A stretch of DNA of 64,000 bases from Luteibacter mycovicinus (lineage in GTDB: Bacteria; Pseudomonadota; Gammaproteobacteria; Xanthomonadales; Rhodanobacteraceae), in assembly GCF_000745235.1 (NCBI RefSeq), contig NZ_JQNL01000001.1, forward strand, positions 1,550,001 to 1,614,000. The letters run 5' to 3'. The position numbers and the translations under genes were made by a program. A model generated the notes under the pieces. That model saw only the letters and a list, made by a program, of their open reading frames with translations, did not search any database and was not told the origin of the DNA. Shown here piece after piece: positions 1 through 10,670 of this stretch (position 1 is its first letter; each line of letters begins with the position of its first letter).

Positions 1-771
1 GACCGCGTAGATATGGCGACCGAACACGGTCTGGGTCGAAACGTAGGTGAACACGGCCAGCAGGCCGAGCAGGATCATCACCGGAATGGGAATGCCGTTG
101 GCGTCGTTGAGCGTGCGCACGAAGCCGAAGATGACCGCGCCGATGGCGACCAGCTTGACCGCATCGACCCAGACCGCGCCCTGCTGCAGACCGAGCTTGC
201 CCCGACGCATGCGCCGGCGGACGGTCAGCGCGACCATGGCAAGGAAGATGATGCCGCCGATCCAGCGCGACATCGCCACCGGGACGAAGCCCTGGCCGAG
301 CTGGATGAGGTCATCCGGCGCTGGCGCGATGGTGGAGCTGCCGGTGATGTAAAGCACGATGCCGCGGAAAGCCAGCATGCCGCCGAGACCGACGATGAAC
401 GACGGCACGCGCATCTTGGTGACCACGAAGCCGTTGAACGCACCGATAAGCAAGCCGAGCACCAGCACGGCGCCGATGGACGTCCACGTGCCCCAGCCCT
501 GGTTGACCGTAAGGATGGCGACCACACCACCCAGCAGGCCGAGCTGCGAGCCGATCGACAGATCGATCTCGCCCGCGATGATGACGAACACCATGCCGCA
601 GGCAAGCATGCCGGTGATGGCCATCTGCCGGAACAGGTTGGACAGGTTGCCGGGCGTGATGAAGGCCTGGTCGGTCTTTACGTGAAAAAACACCCAGATC
701 AGCGCGACGGCGATAAGCAGCGCGAGGATCTTGTAGCGGACGAACAGTTGCTGGATTTGCTGGGCCTGCAT
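1..771 (-). CDS. xylH: xylose ABC transporter permease XylH (3' end outside window)
   Basis: Inner-membrane permease of the D-xylose ABC importer, last gene of the operon xylA-xylB-xylF-xylG-xylH. The reading frame starts at ATG 771-769 (MQAQQIQQLF...) and stays open for 257 codons to the left edge, so the C-terminus is missing. The visible part has the hydrophobic segments of the RbsC/XylH family, including the conserved stretch GMVFVIIAGEIDLSIGSQLG near residues 60-80, which is characteristic of sugar permeases. It starts 40 nt downstream of the xylG stop. Identity as a sugar permease is certain; xylose specificity is inferred from the neighbours. Confidence 0.93.
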   Translation of the reverse strand, partial: MQAQQIQQLFVRYKILALLIAVALIWVFFHVKTDQAFITPGNLSNLFRQMAITGMLACGMVFVIIAGEIDLSIGSQLGLLGGVVAILTVNQGWGTWTSIGAVLVLGLLIGAFNGFVVTKMRVPSFIVGLGGMLAFRGIVLYITGSSTIAPAPDDLIQLGQGFVPVAMSRWIGGIIFLAMVALTVRRRMRRGKLGLQQGAVWVDAVKLVAIGAVIFGFVRTLNDANGIPIPVMILLGLLAVFTYVSTQTVFGRHIYAV

Positions 772-811
772 GGAGGAGCTTCCGTGGTGGCGCGTGGATG
801 GGTTCGAAGGA

Positions 812-2359
812 TCAGGCCGCGTGTGCGGGCCCCTCGGCGGCGTGTGAAATCGCGGCGGCGAGCACCTGCTCCTGCGTCAGACCGACGTTCTTGAAGTCGC
901 CGCGAAGCTTGCCCTCGCCGACGACGAGAACGCGATCGCTCACGCCGAGCACCTCGGGCATCTCCGAGGAGACCATGATGATGGCGACGCCCTTGGCGGC
1001 CAGTTCGAACATCAGCTTGTAGATGTCGTACTTGGAGCCGACGTCGACGCCGCGGGTCGGCTCGTCGAGGATAAGCACCTTGGGGCCCGGCAACAGCATC
1101 TTGGTCAGGACCGCCTTCTGCTGGTTGCCGCCGGACAACCCGACGATCGCCAGTTCGGGACTGGCCGTCTTGACGCGCAGCCGCTTGATCTCGGTGTCGA
1201 CCACCTGCAGCTCGGCCTGACGGTCGATCTGCCCGGCGTGCGCATAATGCGCCAGCGTGGCGAGCGTGATGTTGTCGCCCACACCCAGCAGCGGCACGAT
1301 ACCCTGGCGTTTACGGTCTTCCGGCACCAGCGACAGACCGGCCTTGATCGCCTGCTCGGGCGAACGGATCTTGATCGACTTGCCCTCGAGCACCAGCTCG
1401 GCCTCGTAGCGGCCGGGGTAGGCGCCGAAGATCGCCGAGACCAGTTCGGTACGACCCGCGCCCACGAGCCCGGCGATACCGACGATCTCGCCGCGACGCA
1501 CTTCGAACGAGATGTCGTCGACGCGCTTGCGGTTCGGGTTGGCCACGTCCCAGCAGGTGACGTGCTTCGCCTCGAAGATCACCTCGCCGATGTCGTGGTC
1601 CATCTTCGGGAACAGGTTTTCGATCTCGCGCCCGACCATCGCGGTGATGATCGTGTGCGTGGTCATCTCGCTCATCGGCTTCGTGACGATGTGCTTGCCG
1701 TCGCGGATGACCGTGACCGTGTCGCACACGCGTGCCACTTCGTCGAGCTTGTGCGAGATGTAAACGCAGGCCACACCGTCGCGCTTGAGGTCCTCGATGA
1801 TCGACAACAGCGTGTCGGTCTCGGAGGAGGTCAGCGACGACGAGGGCTCGTCGAGGATCAGCAGGCGCGCGTTTTTCGCCAGCGCCTTGGCGATCTCGAA
1901 CAACTGCTGGTAGCCGCCGCCGTAGTTCATTACAGGGGCCGCTACGTTGACGTCCTTGAGCTTGAGCCGGGCGAGCAGCGCCTCGGCCTTCGCATACATG
2001 GCGTCGTAATCCATCACACCGCCGAATTTGCGGATCTCGTTGCCGAGGAAGATGTTCTCGGCGACGGAGAGCTGCGGTACCAGCATCAGCTCCTGGTGGA
2101 TGATGACGATGCCGGCCGCTTCGCTGTCACGCACCGAGTGCGCCCGCAGCGGCTTGCCGTCGAACAGGATCTCGCCTTCCCACGTGCCATAGGGGTACAC
2201 GCCGGAGAGGACTTTCATCAGGGTGGACTTACCTGCGCCGTTTTCTCCGCACAGGCCCACGCATTCACCGGGCCGCACGGCCAGGTCGATGCCATTGAGC
2301 GCACGCACGCCGGAGAATTCCTTGACGATCTGGCGCATCTCGAACAGGTATTCGCTCAC
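812..2359 (-). CDS. xylG: xylose ABC transporter ATP-binding protein XylG
   Basis: Cytoplasmic ATPase with two fused ABC domains (515 aa, as usual for XylG/RbsA) that powers xylose import. The first domain has Walker [10 protein letters not shown] at about residues 38-46, a Q-loop (IIHQELMLV) and Walker [12 protein letters not shown]. The second domain has the degenerate Walker [11 protein letters not shown] usual for this family, then LSGGNQQK and [14 protein letters not shown] chose GTG at 2359 because AGGAAG lies just upstream and the N-terminus MSEYLFEM then matches the family; an in-frame GTG at 2371 would add four residues. A perfect 10-bp hairpin separates it from xylF. Confidence 0.95.
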   Translation of the reverse strand: MSEYLFEMRQIVKEFSGVRALNGIDLAVRPGECVGLCGENGAGKSTLMKVLSGVYPYGTWEGEILFDGKPLRAHSVRDSEAAGIVIIHQELMLVPQLSVAENIFLGNEIRKFGGVMDYDAMYAKAEALLARLKLKDVNVAAPVMNYGGGYQQLFEIAKALAKNARLLILDEPSSSLTSSETDTLLSIIEDLKRDGVACVYISHKLDEVARVCDTVTVIRDGKHIVTKPMSEMTTHTIITAMVGREIENLFPKMDHDIGEVIFEAKHVTCWDVANPNRKRVDDISFEVRRGEIVGIAGLVGAGRTELVSAIFGAYPGRYEAELVLEGKSIKIRSPEQAIKAGLSLVPEDRKRQGIVPLLGVGDNITLATLAHYAHAGQIDRQAELQVVDTEIKRLRVKTASPELAIVGLSGGNQQKAVLTKMLLPGPKVLILDEPTRGVDVGSKYDIYKLMFELAAKGVAIIMVSSEMPEVLGVSDRVLVVGEGKLRGDFKNVGLTQEQVLAAAISHAAEGPAHAA

Positions 2360-2378
2360 GGTCTTCCTCACTCAAGGT

Positions 2379-2403
2379 GGCGCCCCGCACGAAGCGGGGC
2401 GCC
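2379..2403 (-). terminator. intercistronic hairpin between xylF and xylG
   Basis: GGCGCCCCGC (2379-2388) and GCGGGGCGCC (2394-2403) form a perfect 10-bp GC stem with a 5-nt loop in the 51-nt gap between xylF and xylG. There is no T-run after it on the minus strand, so it is better read as a 3'-end-stabilising or partially attenuating hairpin than as a full terminator. Such a hairpin after a binding-protein gene commonly explains why the binding protein is made in excess over the membrane components. Confidence 0.7.
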
Positions 2404-2410
2404 CCCGATC

Positions 2411-3424
2411 TTACTGACCCACCTGGGCCTGGGTATAGAAGCCGTCCTTGACCACGAGATCGACGTTCTGCTTCGTCAGCAGGGTCGGGGTCAGCAGGAT
2501 GGTGTTGATGTCGCCCTTGCCGTTGTTCATCTTGGAGGTGAAGTTCGGCGCCTTGCCCTGGGCGAGGTCGACCGCCAGGTTGGCGGCATCCGTGGCGATG
2601 GTCTTGATCGGCTTGTAGACCGTCATGGTCTGCGTACCGGCCTTGATCCGCTTGATCGCGGCGAGATCGGCATCCTGACCCGACACGGCGACCTTGCCGG
2701 CGAGCTTCTGGCCGTTCAGCGCGGCGATGGCACCACCCGCGGTGCCGTCGTTCGAAGCGACGATGCCCTGGATGTTGTTCTTGTTGGCGGTCAGCGCGTT
2801 TTCGATGATCGACTGCGCGTTGGAGGCCAGCCACTCGTTGGTCCACTGCTGACCGACGATCTTGATGTCGCCCTTGTCGACCAGCGGCTTGAGCACCTTC
2901 ATCTGGCCTTCGCGGAGGATCTTGGCGTTGTTGTCGGTGGGCGCGCCGCCGAGCAGGAAGTAGTTGCCCTTGGGTGCGGCATTGACCACGCCCTGGGCCT
3001 GCATCTGACCGACCTTGTCGTTGTCGAACGAGATGTAGGCGTCGACGTCGGCGTTGAGGATCAGGCGGTCGTAGGAGATGACCTTGATGCCAGCCTTCTT
3101 CGCTTCGGCCACGACGGTCGTCAGAGTCTTGGCGTTGAACGGCACGATGACGATGACGTCGACCTTGCGCGAGATCAGGTTCTCGATCTGCTGGATCTGC
3201 TTCTGCTCGTTGGCATCGGCGGACTGCACCGAGACCGTGGCGCCCTTGGCTTCAGCGGCAGCCTTGAAATAATCGCGGTCCTTGGTCCAGCGCTCGACGC
3301 GCAGGTCGTCGATGGAGAAGCCGATAACCGGCTTTTCCTTGCTGGCGTGGGCCTGCGGCGCCGCGAAAATGCCGGCGCTGGCCATCGATACGGCGAGCAA
3401 CGTGTATAGGGCCTTGTGCTTCAT
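2411..3424 (-). CDS. xylF: D-xylose periplasmic binding protein XylF
   Basis: Secreted substrate-binding protein of the xylose importer (337 aa). Residues 1 to about 25 form a Sec signal peptide (MKHKALYTLLAVSMASAGIF, then a stretch ending AHA). The mature part begins KPVIGFSIDDLRVERW, the typical Peripla_BP_4 opening of XylF, and contains AYISFDNDKVGQMQAQG and GIVASNDGTAGGAIAAL. The third in-frame ATG (3424) is preferred over those at 3436 and 3430 because GGAG precedes it at good distance and the signal peptide starts there. It lies 52 nt downstream of xylB. Confidence 0.95.
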   Translation of the reverse strand: MKHKALYTLLAVSMASAGIFAAPQAHASKEKPVIGFSIDDLRVERWTKDRDYFKAAAEAKGATVSVQSADANEQKQIQQIENLISRKVDVIVIVPFNAKTLTTVVAEAKKAGIKVISYDRLILNADVDAYISFDNDKVGQMQAQGVVNAAPKGNYFLLGGAPTDNNAKILREGQMKVLKPLVDKGDIKIVGQQWTNEWLASNAQSIIENALTANKNNIQGIVASNDGTAGGAIAALNGQKLAGKVAVSGQDADLAAIKRIKAGTQTMTVYKPIKTIATDAANLAVDLAQGKAPNFTSKMNNGKGDINTILLTPTLLTKQNVDLVVKDGFYTQAQVGQ

Positions 3425-3476
3425 GCTCATCTCCATGCTTCTGGGTTCACCCTCTTCAGGGCGGAAATTCGTCGCC

Positions 3477-4958
3477 TCAGGCGGCGTCGGAATACAGCGG
3501 CTTCAAACGCTCGTACGAGCGGCGGAACAGAGGGTGACGTGTTTGAAGAAAATATGCATGACGCGCTGCATCGGGCTCGCGGACGGCGGTAACCTCCGGC
3601 ATCGGACAGACCTCATCCAGCGTGGCTTGCGGGTCTACCGCCAGGCGTGCGAGACGGGCCGCGCCGAGCGCCGGGCCGACTTCGCCACCGGCGCGCAACA
3701 CCAGCTTCTTGCCCAGAATGTCGGCCAGCATCTGAGTCCAGTAGGCACTACGCGAGCCGCCGCCGATGACCGTGATCTCGTCGGCCACCAGGCCGGTCGA
3801 CTCGACCGCCAGCAAGCCGTCGAGCAGACCCAGGCCGACGCCCTCGAGCGTGGCGTTGGCGAGATCCGCGCGCAGCGTGCCCGGACCCAGGTTGGTGAAT
3901 GAGCCGCGTGCATGAGCATCGTTGTGCGGCGTGCGCTCACCCGTGAGGTAAGGCAGGAACACCGGGCCGTCGGGTTTCAGGCCGGCGGCTTCGGCCTCCG
4001 CCAGCAGTGCCGGGACATCCTTGAAGCCCGTGAGGCGGGCGGTGAAGTCCAGGCAGCTGGCCGCGTTGAGCATCACCGACATCAGGTGCCAGGTGTCCGG
4101 CAAGGCATGGCAGAAGCTGTGCACGGCCTGCTCGGGGCTGGCACGGAAACCATCGGACACCGCGAAGTACACGCCCGAGGTGCCCAGCGAGAGCATCGCC
4201 TGGCCGCTGCGGACGATACCCACGCCGACGGCACCCGCCGCGTTGTCGCCACCACCGGCGGCGACGGGCACGGTATCCATGCCCCATCGATCCGCCAGCT
4301 CCCGGCTCAGCCGTCCTGCCGGCTGGCTGCCTTCGAAGACCTCGGGCATGTGCGAGCGATCCAGGCCGGTCGCGGCGAGCATCGCATCGCTCCACTGACG
4401 CTTCTCGACATCGAGCCAGAGCGTGCCGGCCGCGTCGGAGGCATCGGTCATGTACTCACCGGTGAGCTTCAGCCGCAGGTAGTCCTTGGGCAGCAGCACC
4501 CTGGCGACCTGCGCGAAGATCTCGGGCTCGTGCTTGCGGACCCAGGCGAGCTTGGGCGCCGTGAAGCCCGGAAAAGCGACGTTGCCGGTGATCGAGCGGA
4601 AGCCCGGCACCTTTTCCAGTTCGGCACCCTCGATATCGGACCGGGTGTCGTTCCAGAGAATCGCGGGCCGCAGGATATTGTCTGACTTATCGAGAAGGGT
4701 CGCGCCATGCATCTGGCCCGAGAGACCGATGGCCGCCACGCGGCGGGCATCGGCACCCTTGAGGACATCCGTGACCGCCGCCTCGGTGGCCGCCCACCAG
4801 GCCGCGGGACCCTGCTCGGACCAGCGCGGCCTGGGATGGGACACCTCGAGCGGGCTGGACGCACTGGCCCGCACCGCCCCCGTGTCGTCGATCAGCACCG
4901 CCTTCACCGACGAGGTGCCGAGGTCGATACCGAGGTACATGCGTGCCTGTGCTTCCAT
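3477..4958 (-). CDS. xylB: xylulokinase XylB
   Basis: FGGY-family kinase (493 aa) that phosphorylates D-xylulose to xylulose 5-phosphate in the cytoplasm, the second catabolic step. The N-terminal phosphate-binding motif YLGIDLGTSSVKAVLID, the catalytic-aspartate region GGGDNAAGAVG and the C-terminal motif GGGSRSAYWTQML are all present. The start is ATG 4958 (MEAQARMYLGID), preceded by GGGAG; the frame is open further upstream but that part overlaps the end of xylA and does not resemble the family. It starts 16 nt after the xylA stop, so the two are almost certainly co-transcribed. Confidence 0.96.
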   Translation of the reverse strand: MEAQARMYLGIDLGTSSVKAVLIDDTGAVRASASSPLEVSHPRPRWSEQGPAAWWAATEAAVTDVLKGADARRVAAIGLSGQMHGATLLDKSDNILRPAILWNDTRSDIEGAELEKVPGFRSITGNVAFPGFTAPKLAWVRKHEPEIFAQVARVLLPKDYLRLKLTGEYMTDASDAAGTLWLDVEKRQWSDAMLAATGLDRSHMPEVFEGSQPAGRLSRELADRWGMDTVPVAAGGGDNAAGAVGVGIVRSGQAMLSLGTSGVYFAVSDGFRASPEQAVHSFCHALPDTWHLMSVMLNAASCLDFTARLTGFKDVPALLAEAEAAGLKPDGPVFLPYLTGERTPHNDAHARGSFTNLGPGTLRADLANATLEGVGLGLLDGLLAVESTGLVADEITVIGGGSRSAYWTQMLADILGKKLVLRAGGEVGPALGAARLARLAVDPQATLDEVCPMPEVTAVREPDAARHAYFLQTRHPLFRRSYERLKPLYSDAA

Positions 4959-4974
4959 CAAAACGAACTCCCTA

Positions 4975-6291
4975 TCAGCCGTAGATATAACGGTTGACAA
5001 TATTTTCGAGCAATTCCTGACCGCCGGAGACGTGCTTCGGGTGGATGTCGCGTGCGATCGCCTCGTCCGACAGGGAAGCGAGCGTGAAACCACCGTTGAG
5101 GATCTTCGCACCCAGCTCGGCATCCCAGCCAGCGTAGCGCTTCGCCTTGAAGTCGGCGAGGGCGTCGCGCTCGATCAGTTTCGCCGCGCGCTCGAGGCTC
5201 AGCGCCAGCGCGTCGATACCACCGATGTGACCGTGGAAGAGATCCTCCGCCGCGCTGCTCTGGCGACGCACCTTGGTGTCGAAGTTGTAACCGCCCGTGG
5301 TGAAGCCGCCGGCCTTGAGGATCTCATAGGTCACCAGGGTGAGCTCTTCGACACTGTTCGGGAACTGGTCGGTGTCCCAGCCGTTCTGCGGATCGCCGCG
5401 GTTGGCGTCGATCGAGCCGAACAGACCCAGCGCGATGGACGTGGCGACCTCGTGCTGAAACGAATGGCCGGCCAGCGTGGCGTGGTTGGCTTCGAGGTTG
5501 GTCTTGACCTCGTTTTCCAGACCGAAGTCCTTGAGGAAGCCGTACACCGTGGCGCTGTCGTAGTCGTACTGGTGCTTGGTGGGCTCCTGCGGCTTCGGCT
5601 CGATCAGGATCGTGCCCTTGAAGCCGAGCTTGTGCTTGTGTTCGACGACCATCTGGAAGAACCGGCCCAGCTGCGCGCGCTCGCGCTTGAGGTCGGTGTT
5701 GAGCAGGGTCTCGTAACCTTCGCGGCCACCCCAAAGCACGTAGTTCTCACCGCCGAGGCGATGCGTAGCTTCCATGGCATGACGGACCTGCGTCGCGGCG
5801 TAGGCGAACACTTCCGGCTGCGGATTGGTCGCGGCGCCGGCGGCGTAGCGCGGGTTGCTGAACACGTTGGCCGTGCCCCAGAGCAGCTTCACGCCGGTTT
5901 CGGCCTGCTTCTTCTCGAGCACGTCGACCATCGCGGCGAAGTTGTTCCGGTATTCGGCGAGGTTCGCGCCTTCCGGTGCCACGTCGGTGTCGTGGAAGGT
6001 GTAGAACGGCGTGCCGAGGCGGGAAAAGAAGTCGAAGGCGGCGTCGGCTTTCTCACGCGCCTTCTCCAGCGGGTCGCCCGCGGTCTGCCAGGGACGCTCG
6101 AACGTGCCGGCACCGAAGACGTCCGAGCCCGGCCACACGAAGGTGTGCCAGTAGCAGACGGCGAGACGCAGGTGCTCGGCCATGCTCTTGCCAAGGATCT
6201 GCTTCTTCGCATCGTAGTGATGGAAGGCGAGCGGATTGTCCGACTGCGGACCTTCGTAGGCGATCTTCGGAATGTGCGAAAAGTACGACAT
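4975..6291 (-). CDS. xylA: xylose isomerase XylA
   Basis: Interconverts D-xylose and D-xylulose, first gene of the xylose operon. It has 438 aa against about 440 in the E. coli enzyme. The catalytic His/Asp motif ([12 protein letters not shown]), the metal-binding glutamate block ([17 protein letters not shown]), [10 protein letters not shown], and the [18 protein letters not shown] metal site are intact. A good AAGGA ribosome site precedes the ATG. It is divergent from xylR across a 153-nt shared control region. Confidence 0.98.
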   Translation of the reverse strand: MSYFSHIPKIAYEGPQSDNPLAFHHYDAKKQILGKSMAEHLRLAVCYWHTFVWPGSDVFGAGTFERPWQTAGDPLEKAREKADAAFDFFSRLGTPFYTFHDTDVAPEGANLAEYRNNFAAMVDVLEKKQAETGVKLLWGTANVFSNPRYAAGAATNPQPEVFAYAATQVRHAMEATHRLGGENYVLWGGREGYETLLNTDLKRERAQLGRFFQMVVEHKHKLGFKGTILIEPKPQEPTKHQYDYDSATVYGFLKDFGLENEVKTNLEANHATLAGHSFQHEVATSIALGLFGSIDANRGDPQNGWDTDQFPNSVEELTLVTYEILKAGGFTTGGYNFDTKVRRQSSAAEDLFHGHIGGIDALALSLERAAKLIERDALADFKAKRYAGWDAELGAKILNGGFTLASLSDEAIARDIHPKHVSGGQELLENIVNRYIYG

Positions 6292-6444
6292 AACAAATCC
6301 TTGACAAACAGGGGGGCGAATTCCGTCGATGCTGACGATCCGGGGGCATACCGCGCAATTGCGATTTCAGTCGCCACCCCGGTACTTTTCTTTGCCGCGG
6401 TGCGTCATGGCCGGGAGCGCGGATTCCTGCTAGTTTTCGCCGCC
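6292..6444. promoter_or_regulatory. xylA / xylR divergent control region
   Basis: This 153-nt gap is the only place for the xylA operon promoter and the xylR promoter. A perfect 10-bp palindrome CGCAATTGCG lies at 6354-6363 in the middle and is a candidate operator core, preceded on the minus strand by TGAAAT, which could form one half of a XylR-type site. I found no convincing -35/-10 pair on either strand, so the boundaries of the functional elements are not resolved. Confidence 0.5.
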
Positions 6445-7620
6445 ATGGCACCGCACCGCATCGCCCTGCTTTTCAATGCCAACAAGGTGTATGACCGTCA
6501 GGTCATCGCCGGGATTGGGCATTACCTCAACAGCACGCGGGTAGAGTGGGACCTCTTCATGGAAGAGGACTTCCGCAGCCGGATGCGCGACATCCACGAT
6601 TTCCAGGGCGACGGCGTCATCGCCGACTTCGACGACCCCGACGCCCCGGATGCGTTGCGCGACCTGCACATCCCCGTGGTGGCCGTCGGCGGCTCTTACC
6701 ACGACGCTTCCGCCTATCCGGCGGGCGTTCCCTATATCGCCACCGACAATGCGCGCCTCGTGCGGCTGGCCTATGACCACCTGATCGAACAGGGCCTCAC
6801 GCGCTTCGCCTTCTATGGCATCCCCCCGAGCCCGGGCAGCCGCTGGGCGCAGGAGCGCGAACGCGCCTTCGAGGCCATCGTTCGCGAGGAATCCATCGAC
6901 GGCGTCGTCTACGAAGGCTCCCCCACCAGTGCAGGTGGCTGGGGCCACGCGGTGGAGGAACTGATCACGTGGCTGGCCGAGCTGCCCAAGCCCATCGGCA
7001 TCATCGCCGTGACCGACGCCCGTGCGCGCCAGCTCCTGCAGGCCTGCGTCATGGGCGGCTTCGCGGTACCGGAGCAGATCGCGATCGTCGGTATCGACAA
7101 CGACCCGATGGCCCAGCTGCTCACACGCATCCCGCTGACCTCGGTGATTCAGGGTGCCGAGGAGATGGGGCGCACCGCGGCGCACCTGCTGCACCAGATG
7201 CTGCGGGGCGTGGATTGCTCGAGCTCGCGCATTCTCGTGCCACCGGTAGGCATCAACGTGCAGGTCTCGAGCCGCTTCCAGCCGATGCGCAGCCCGCACG
7301 TCATGCGCGCCAGCCACTATATCCGTCAGTACGGCTGCCTCGGCATCAAGACCGAACAGGTCGCCGACTACGTGGGCGTATCGCGGACCGTGCTCGAGGA
7401 GCATTTCAAGCGCGAGCTCAAGCAGACGGTCCACCAGGTGATCCTGAAGCACAAGCTCGACACGGCCTGCGACCTCATCGCCAACTCCGACGTGCCGCTC
7501 GCGGACATCGCGCTGCGTTGCGGCTTCACGTCGCTGCAATACATGTATGCGGTATTCCGTCGTGAGTACGACTGCACGCCGCGCCAGTACCTCGACCTCC
7601 ATCGCAAGACGACGACCTGA
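6445..7620 (+). CDS. xylR: xylose operon regulator XylR (AraC family)
   Basis: Transcription activator (391 aa, same size as E. coli XylR). The N-terminal two thirds is a periplasmic-binding-protein-like xylose sensor (HRIALLFNANKVYDRQVIAG... with IAIVGIDNDPMAQLL near residue 215). The last ~105 residues are an AraC DNA-binding domain with two helix-turn-helix motifs (VADYVGVSRTVLEEHFKREL and DIALRCGFTSLQYMYAVFRR). The open frame extends far upstream antisense to xylA, but ATG 6445 is the natural start because sensor-domain homology begins there. It is divergent from the operon it is expected to activate in response to xylose. Confidence 0.94.
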   Translation: MAPHRIALLFNANKVYDRQVIAGIGHYLNSTRVEWDLFMEEDFRSRMRDIHDFQGDGVIADFDDPDAPDALRDLHIPVVAVGGSYHDASAYPAGVPYIATDNARLVRLAYDHLIEQGLTRFAFYGIPPSPGSRWAQERERAFEAIVREESIDGVVYEGSPTSAGGWGHAVEELITWLAELPKPIGIIAVTDARARQLLQACVMGGFAVPEQIAIVGIDNDPMAQLLTRIPLTSVIQGAEEMGRTAAHLLHQMLRGVDCSSSRILVPPVGINVQVSSRFQPMRSPHVMRASHYIRQYGCLGIKTEQVADYVGVSRTVLEEHFKRELKQTVHQVILKHKLDTACDLIANSDVPLADIALRCGFTSLQYMYAVFRREYDCTPRQYLDLHRKTTT

Positions 7621-7647
7621 TCGCCGTCCGCAGGGAACGCTCTACCC

Positions 7648-8691
7648 ATGCCCGTATCGAATGCCACCGCCTGGGGCCATCTCCCCGACGGCCGCCCGCT
7701 CCACCGCTGGACCCTGCGCAACGCCCGCGACGCGCAGATCGACATCACCGACCTCGGCGGCACCCTGCTCTCGTGGCAGGCGCCGGACCGCCAGGGACGC
7801 GTCGGCGACATTCTGCTCGGTCACGCCGACGCGCAGCAGTACCTCGCCTCCACGGCGTATATGGGCGCCATCGTCGGACGCTGGGCCAACCGCATACGCG
7901 GGGGACGCTTCAGCGTCGACGGCATCGACTACCGGGTGGACCGCAATGACGGCGGCAACCACCTGCACGGCGGCCACGACGGTTTTCACCTGCAGCGCTG
8001 GGATGTCGAACCGGACGGCGACGCCTTGCTGCTACGCCTCGTCTCACCCGAGGGGGATGGCGGCTTTCCGGGCGAAGTGCGGGTGACCCTGCGCGTGCAG
8101 CTGGAGGACGACGGCAGCCTCGACCTCCGCTATGAGGCGGAAAGCGATGCCCCCACGCCGCTCAGCCTCACGGCGCACCCGTACTTCAACCTCAACGACC
8201 GGCGCCCGGATATCCGCGACCACGTCATCCGTATCGACGCGGATGAGTTCCTGGCCATCGACGCGGGCGCGATCCCGGTCGGCCGCCAGCATGTCGCCGG
8301 CACGGCCTTCGACTTCCGCGAACCGGCGCCGATCGGATCGCGGCTGCACTGGCCGGACCCCCAGCTACAGCTGGTAGGGGGCTTCGATCACTGCTATATC
8401 CCGCACGCCCGTCCGGGCGAGGCGGGCCGCGTCGTCGCCGTGGTCAGCGAGCCGTCCAGCGGACGCCGCCTCACGGTGAGGACCGACCGGCCGGGGCTGC
8501 AGTTCTACAGCGGCCAGAAACTGGCCGGCCAGCCGGGCCGTCACGGGGACGCCTACGGCCCGTTTGCCGGCTTCGCGCTCGAGGCCCAGGCCTTTCCGGA
8601 CCAGGTCAACGGCAGCGAGGCCGAGGGTGCGATCCTCCGGCCCGGCGTCACCTGGCGCCAGCACACCCGGTACACCGTCGATACGGACTGA
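7648..8691 (+). CDS. aldose 1-epimerase (mutarotase), GalM family
   Basis: 347-aa GalM-type mutarotase, which interconverts alpha and beta anomers of aldoses. Family motifs are present: the first His in GGNHLHGGHDGFH, the second in TAHPYFNL, and the catalytic glutamate region FALEAQAFPDQVN near the C-terminus. It follows xylR by 27 nt on the same strand, so it is probably co-transcribed and would supply the xylose anomer used by XylA. The N-terminus starts directly with the mature fold, so it is cytoplasmic. Confidence 0.93.
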   Translation: MPVSNATAWGHLPDGRPLHRWTLRNARDAQIDITDLGGTLLSWQAPDRQGRVGDILLGHADAQQYLASTAYMGAIVGRWANRIRGGRFSVDGIDYRVDRNDGGNHLHGGHDGFHLQRWDVEPDGDALLLRLVSPEGDGGFPGEVRVTLRVQLEDDGSLDLRYEAESDAPTPLSLTAHPYFNLNDRRPDIRDHVIRIDADEFLAIDAGAIPVGRQHVAGTAFDFREPAPIGSRLHWPDPQLQLVGGFDHCYIPHARPGEAGRVVAVVSEPSSGRRLTVRTDRPGLQFYSGQKLAGQPGRHGDAYGPFAGFALEAQAFPDQVNGSEAEGAILRPGVTWRQHTRYTVDTD

Positions 8692-8715
8692 AGGGCAGCG
8701 CTGGCTCCCGCCGGG

Positions 8716-8721
8716 TACAAT
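8716..8721 (+). promoter_or_regulatory. candidate -10 element of uup
   Basis: TACAAT sits only 5 nt before the uup ATG. Transcription from it would begin at or very near the start codon, giving a leaderless or near-leaderless mRNA. No good -35 is visible at the right spacing, so this is tentative. Confidence 0.3.
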
Positions 8722-8726
8722 GGGGG

Positions 8727-10607
<1,881 letters not shown>

Positions 10608-10623
10608 GCAGAGCCCGGCTCCC

Positions 10624-10662
10624 GCCGGATAGCTGCCGGTTCTCGACCGGTCAGCTACCGGC
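10624..10662. terminator. stem-loop between convergent uup and ppc
   Basis: TAGCTG (10630-10635) and CAGCTA (10652-10657) pair, with CCGGT/ACCGG inside and GCCGG/CCGGC outside, giving a long imperfect stem in the 63-nt gap between two convergent genes. There is no T-tract on either side, so termination activity is inferred mainly from location and symmetry. Confidence 0.5.
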
Positions 10663-10670
10663 GCTGTGAA

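Noticed and set aside
1238..3409. Long plus-strand open frame of 723 codons
   Set aside because: It lies antisense to xylG and xylF, is rich in Asp/Arg/Gly/His as expected for a GC-rich shadow frame, and matches no family.
6355..6362. GCAATTGC palindrome as a proven XylR operator
   Set aside because: XylR-type activators usually bind direct repeats; a single short palindrome is too weak to name as the site, so it is only listed as part of the control region.
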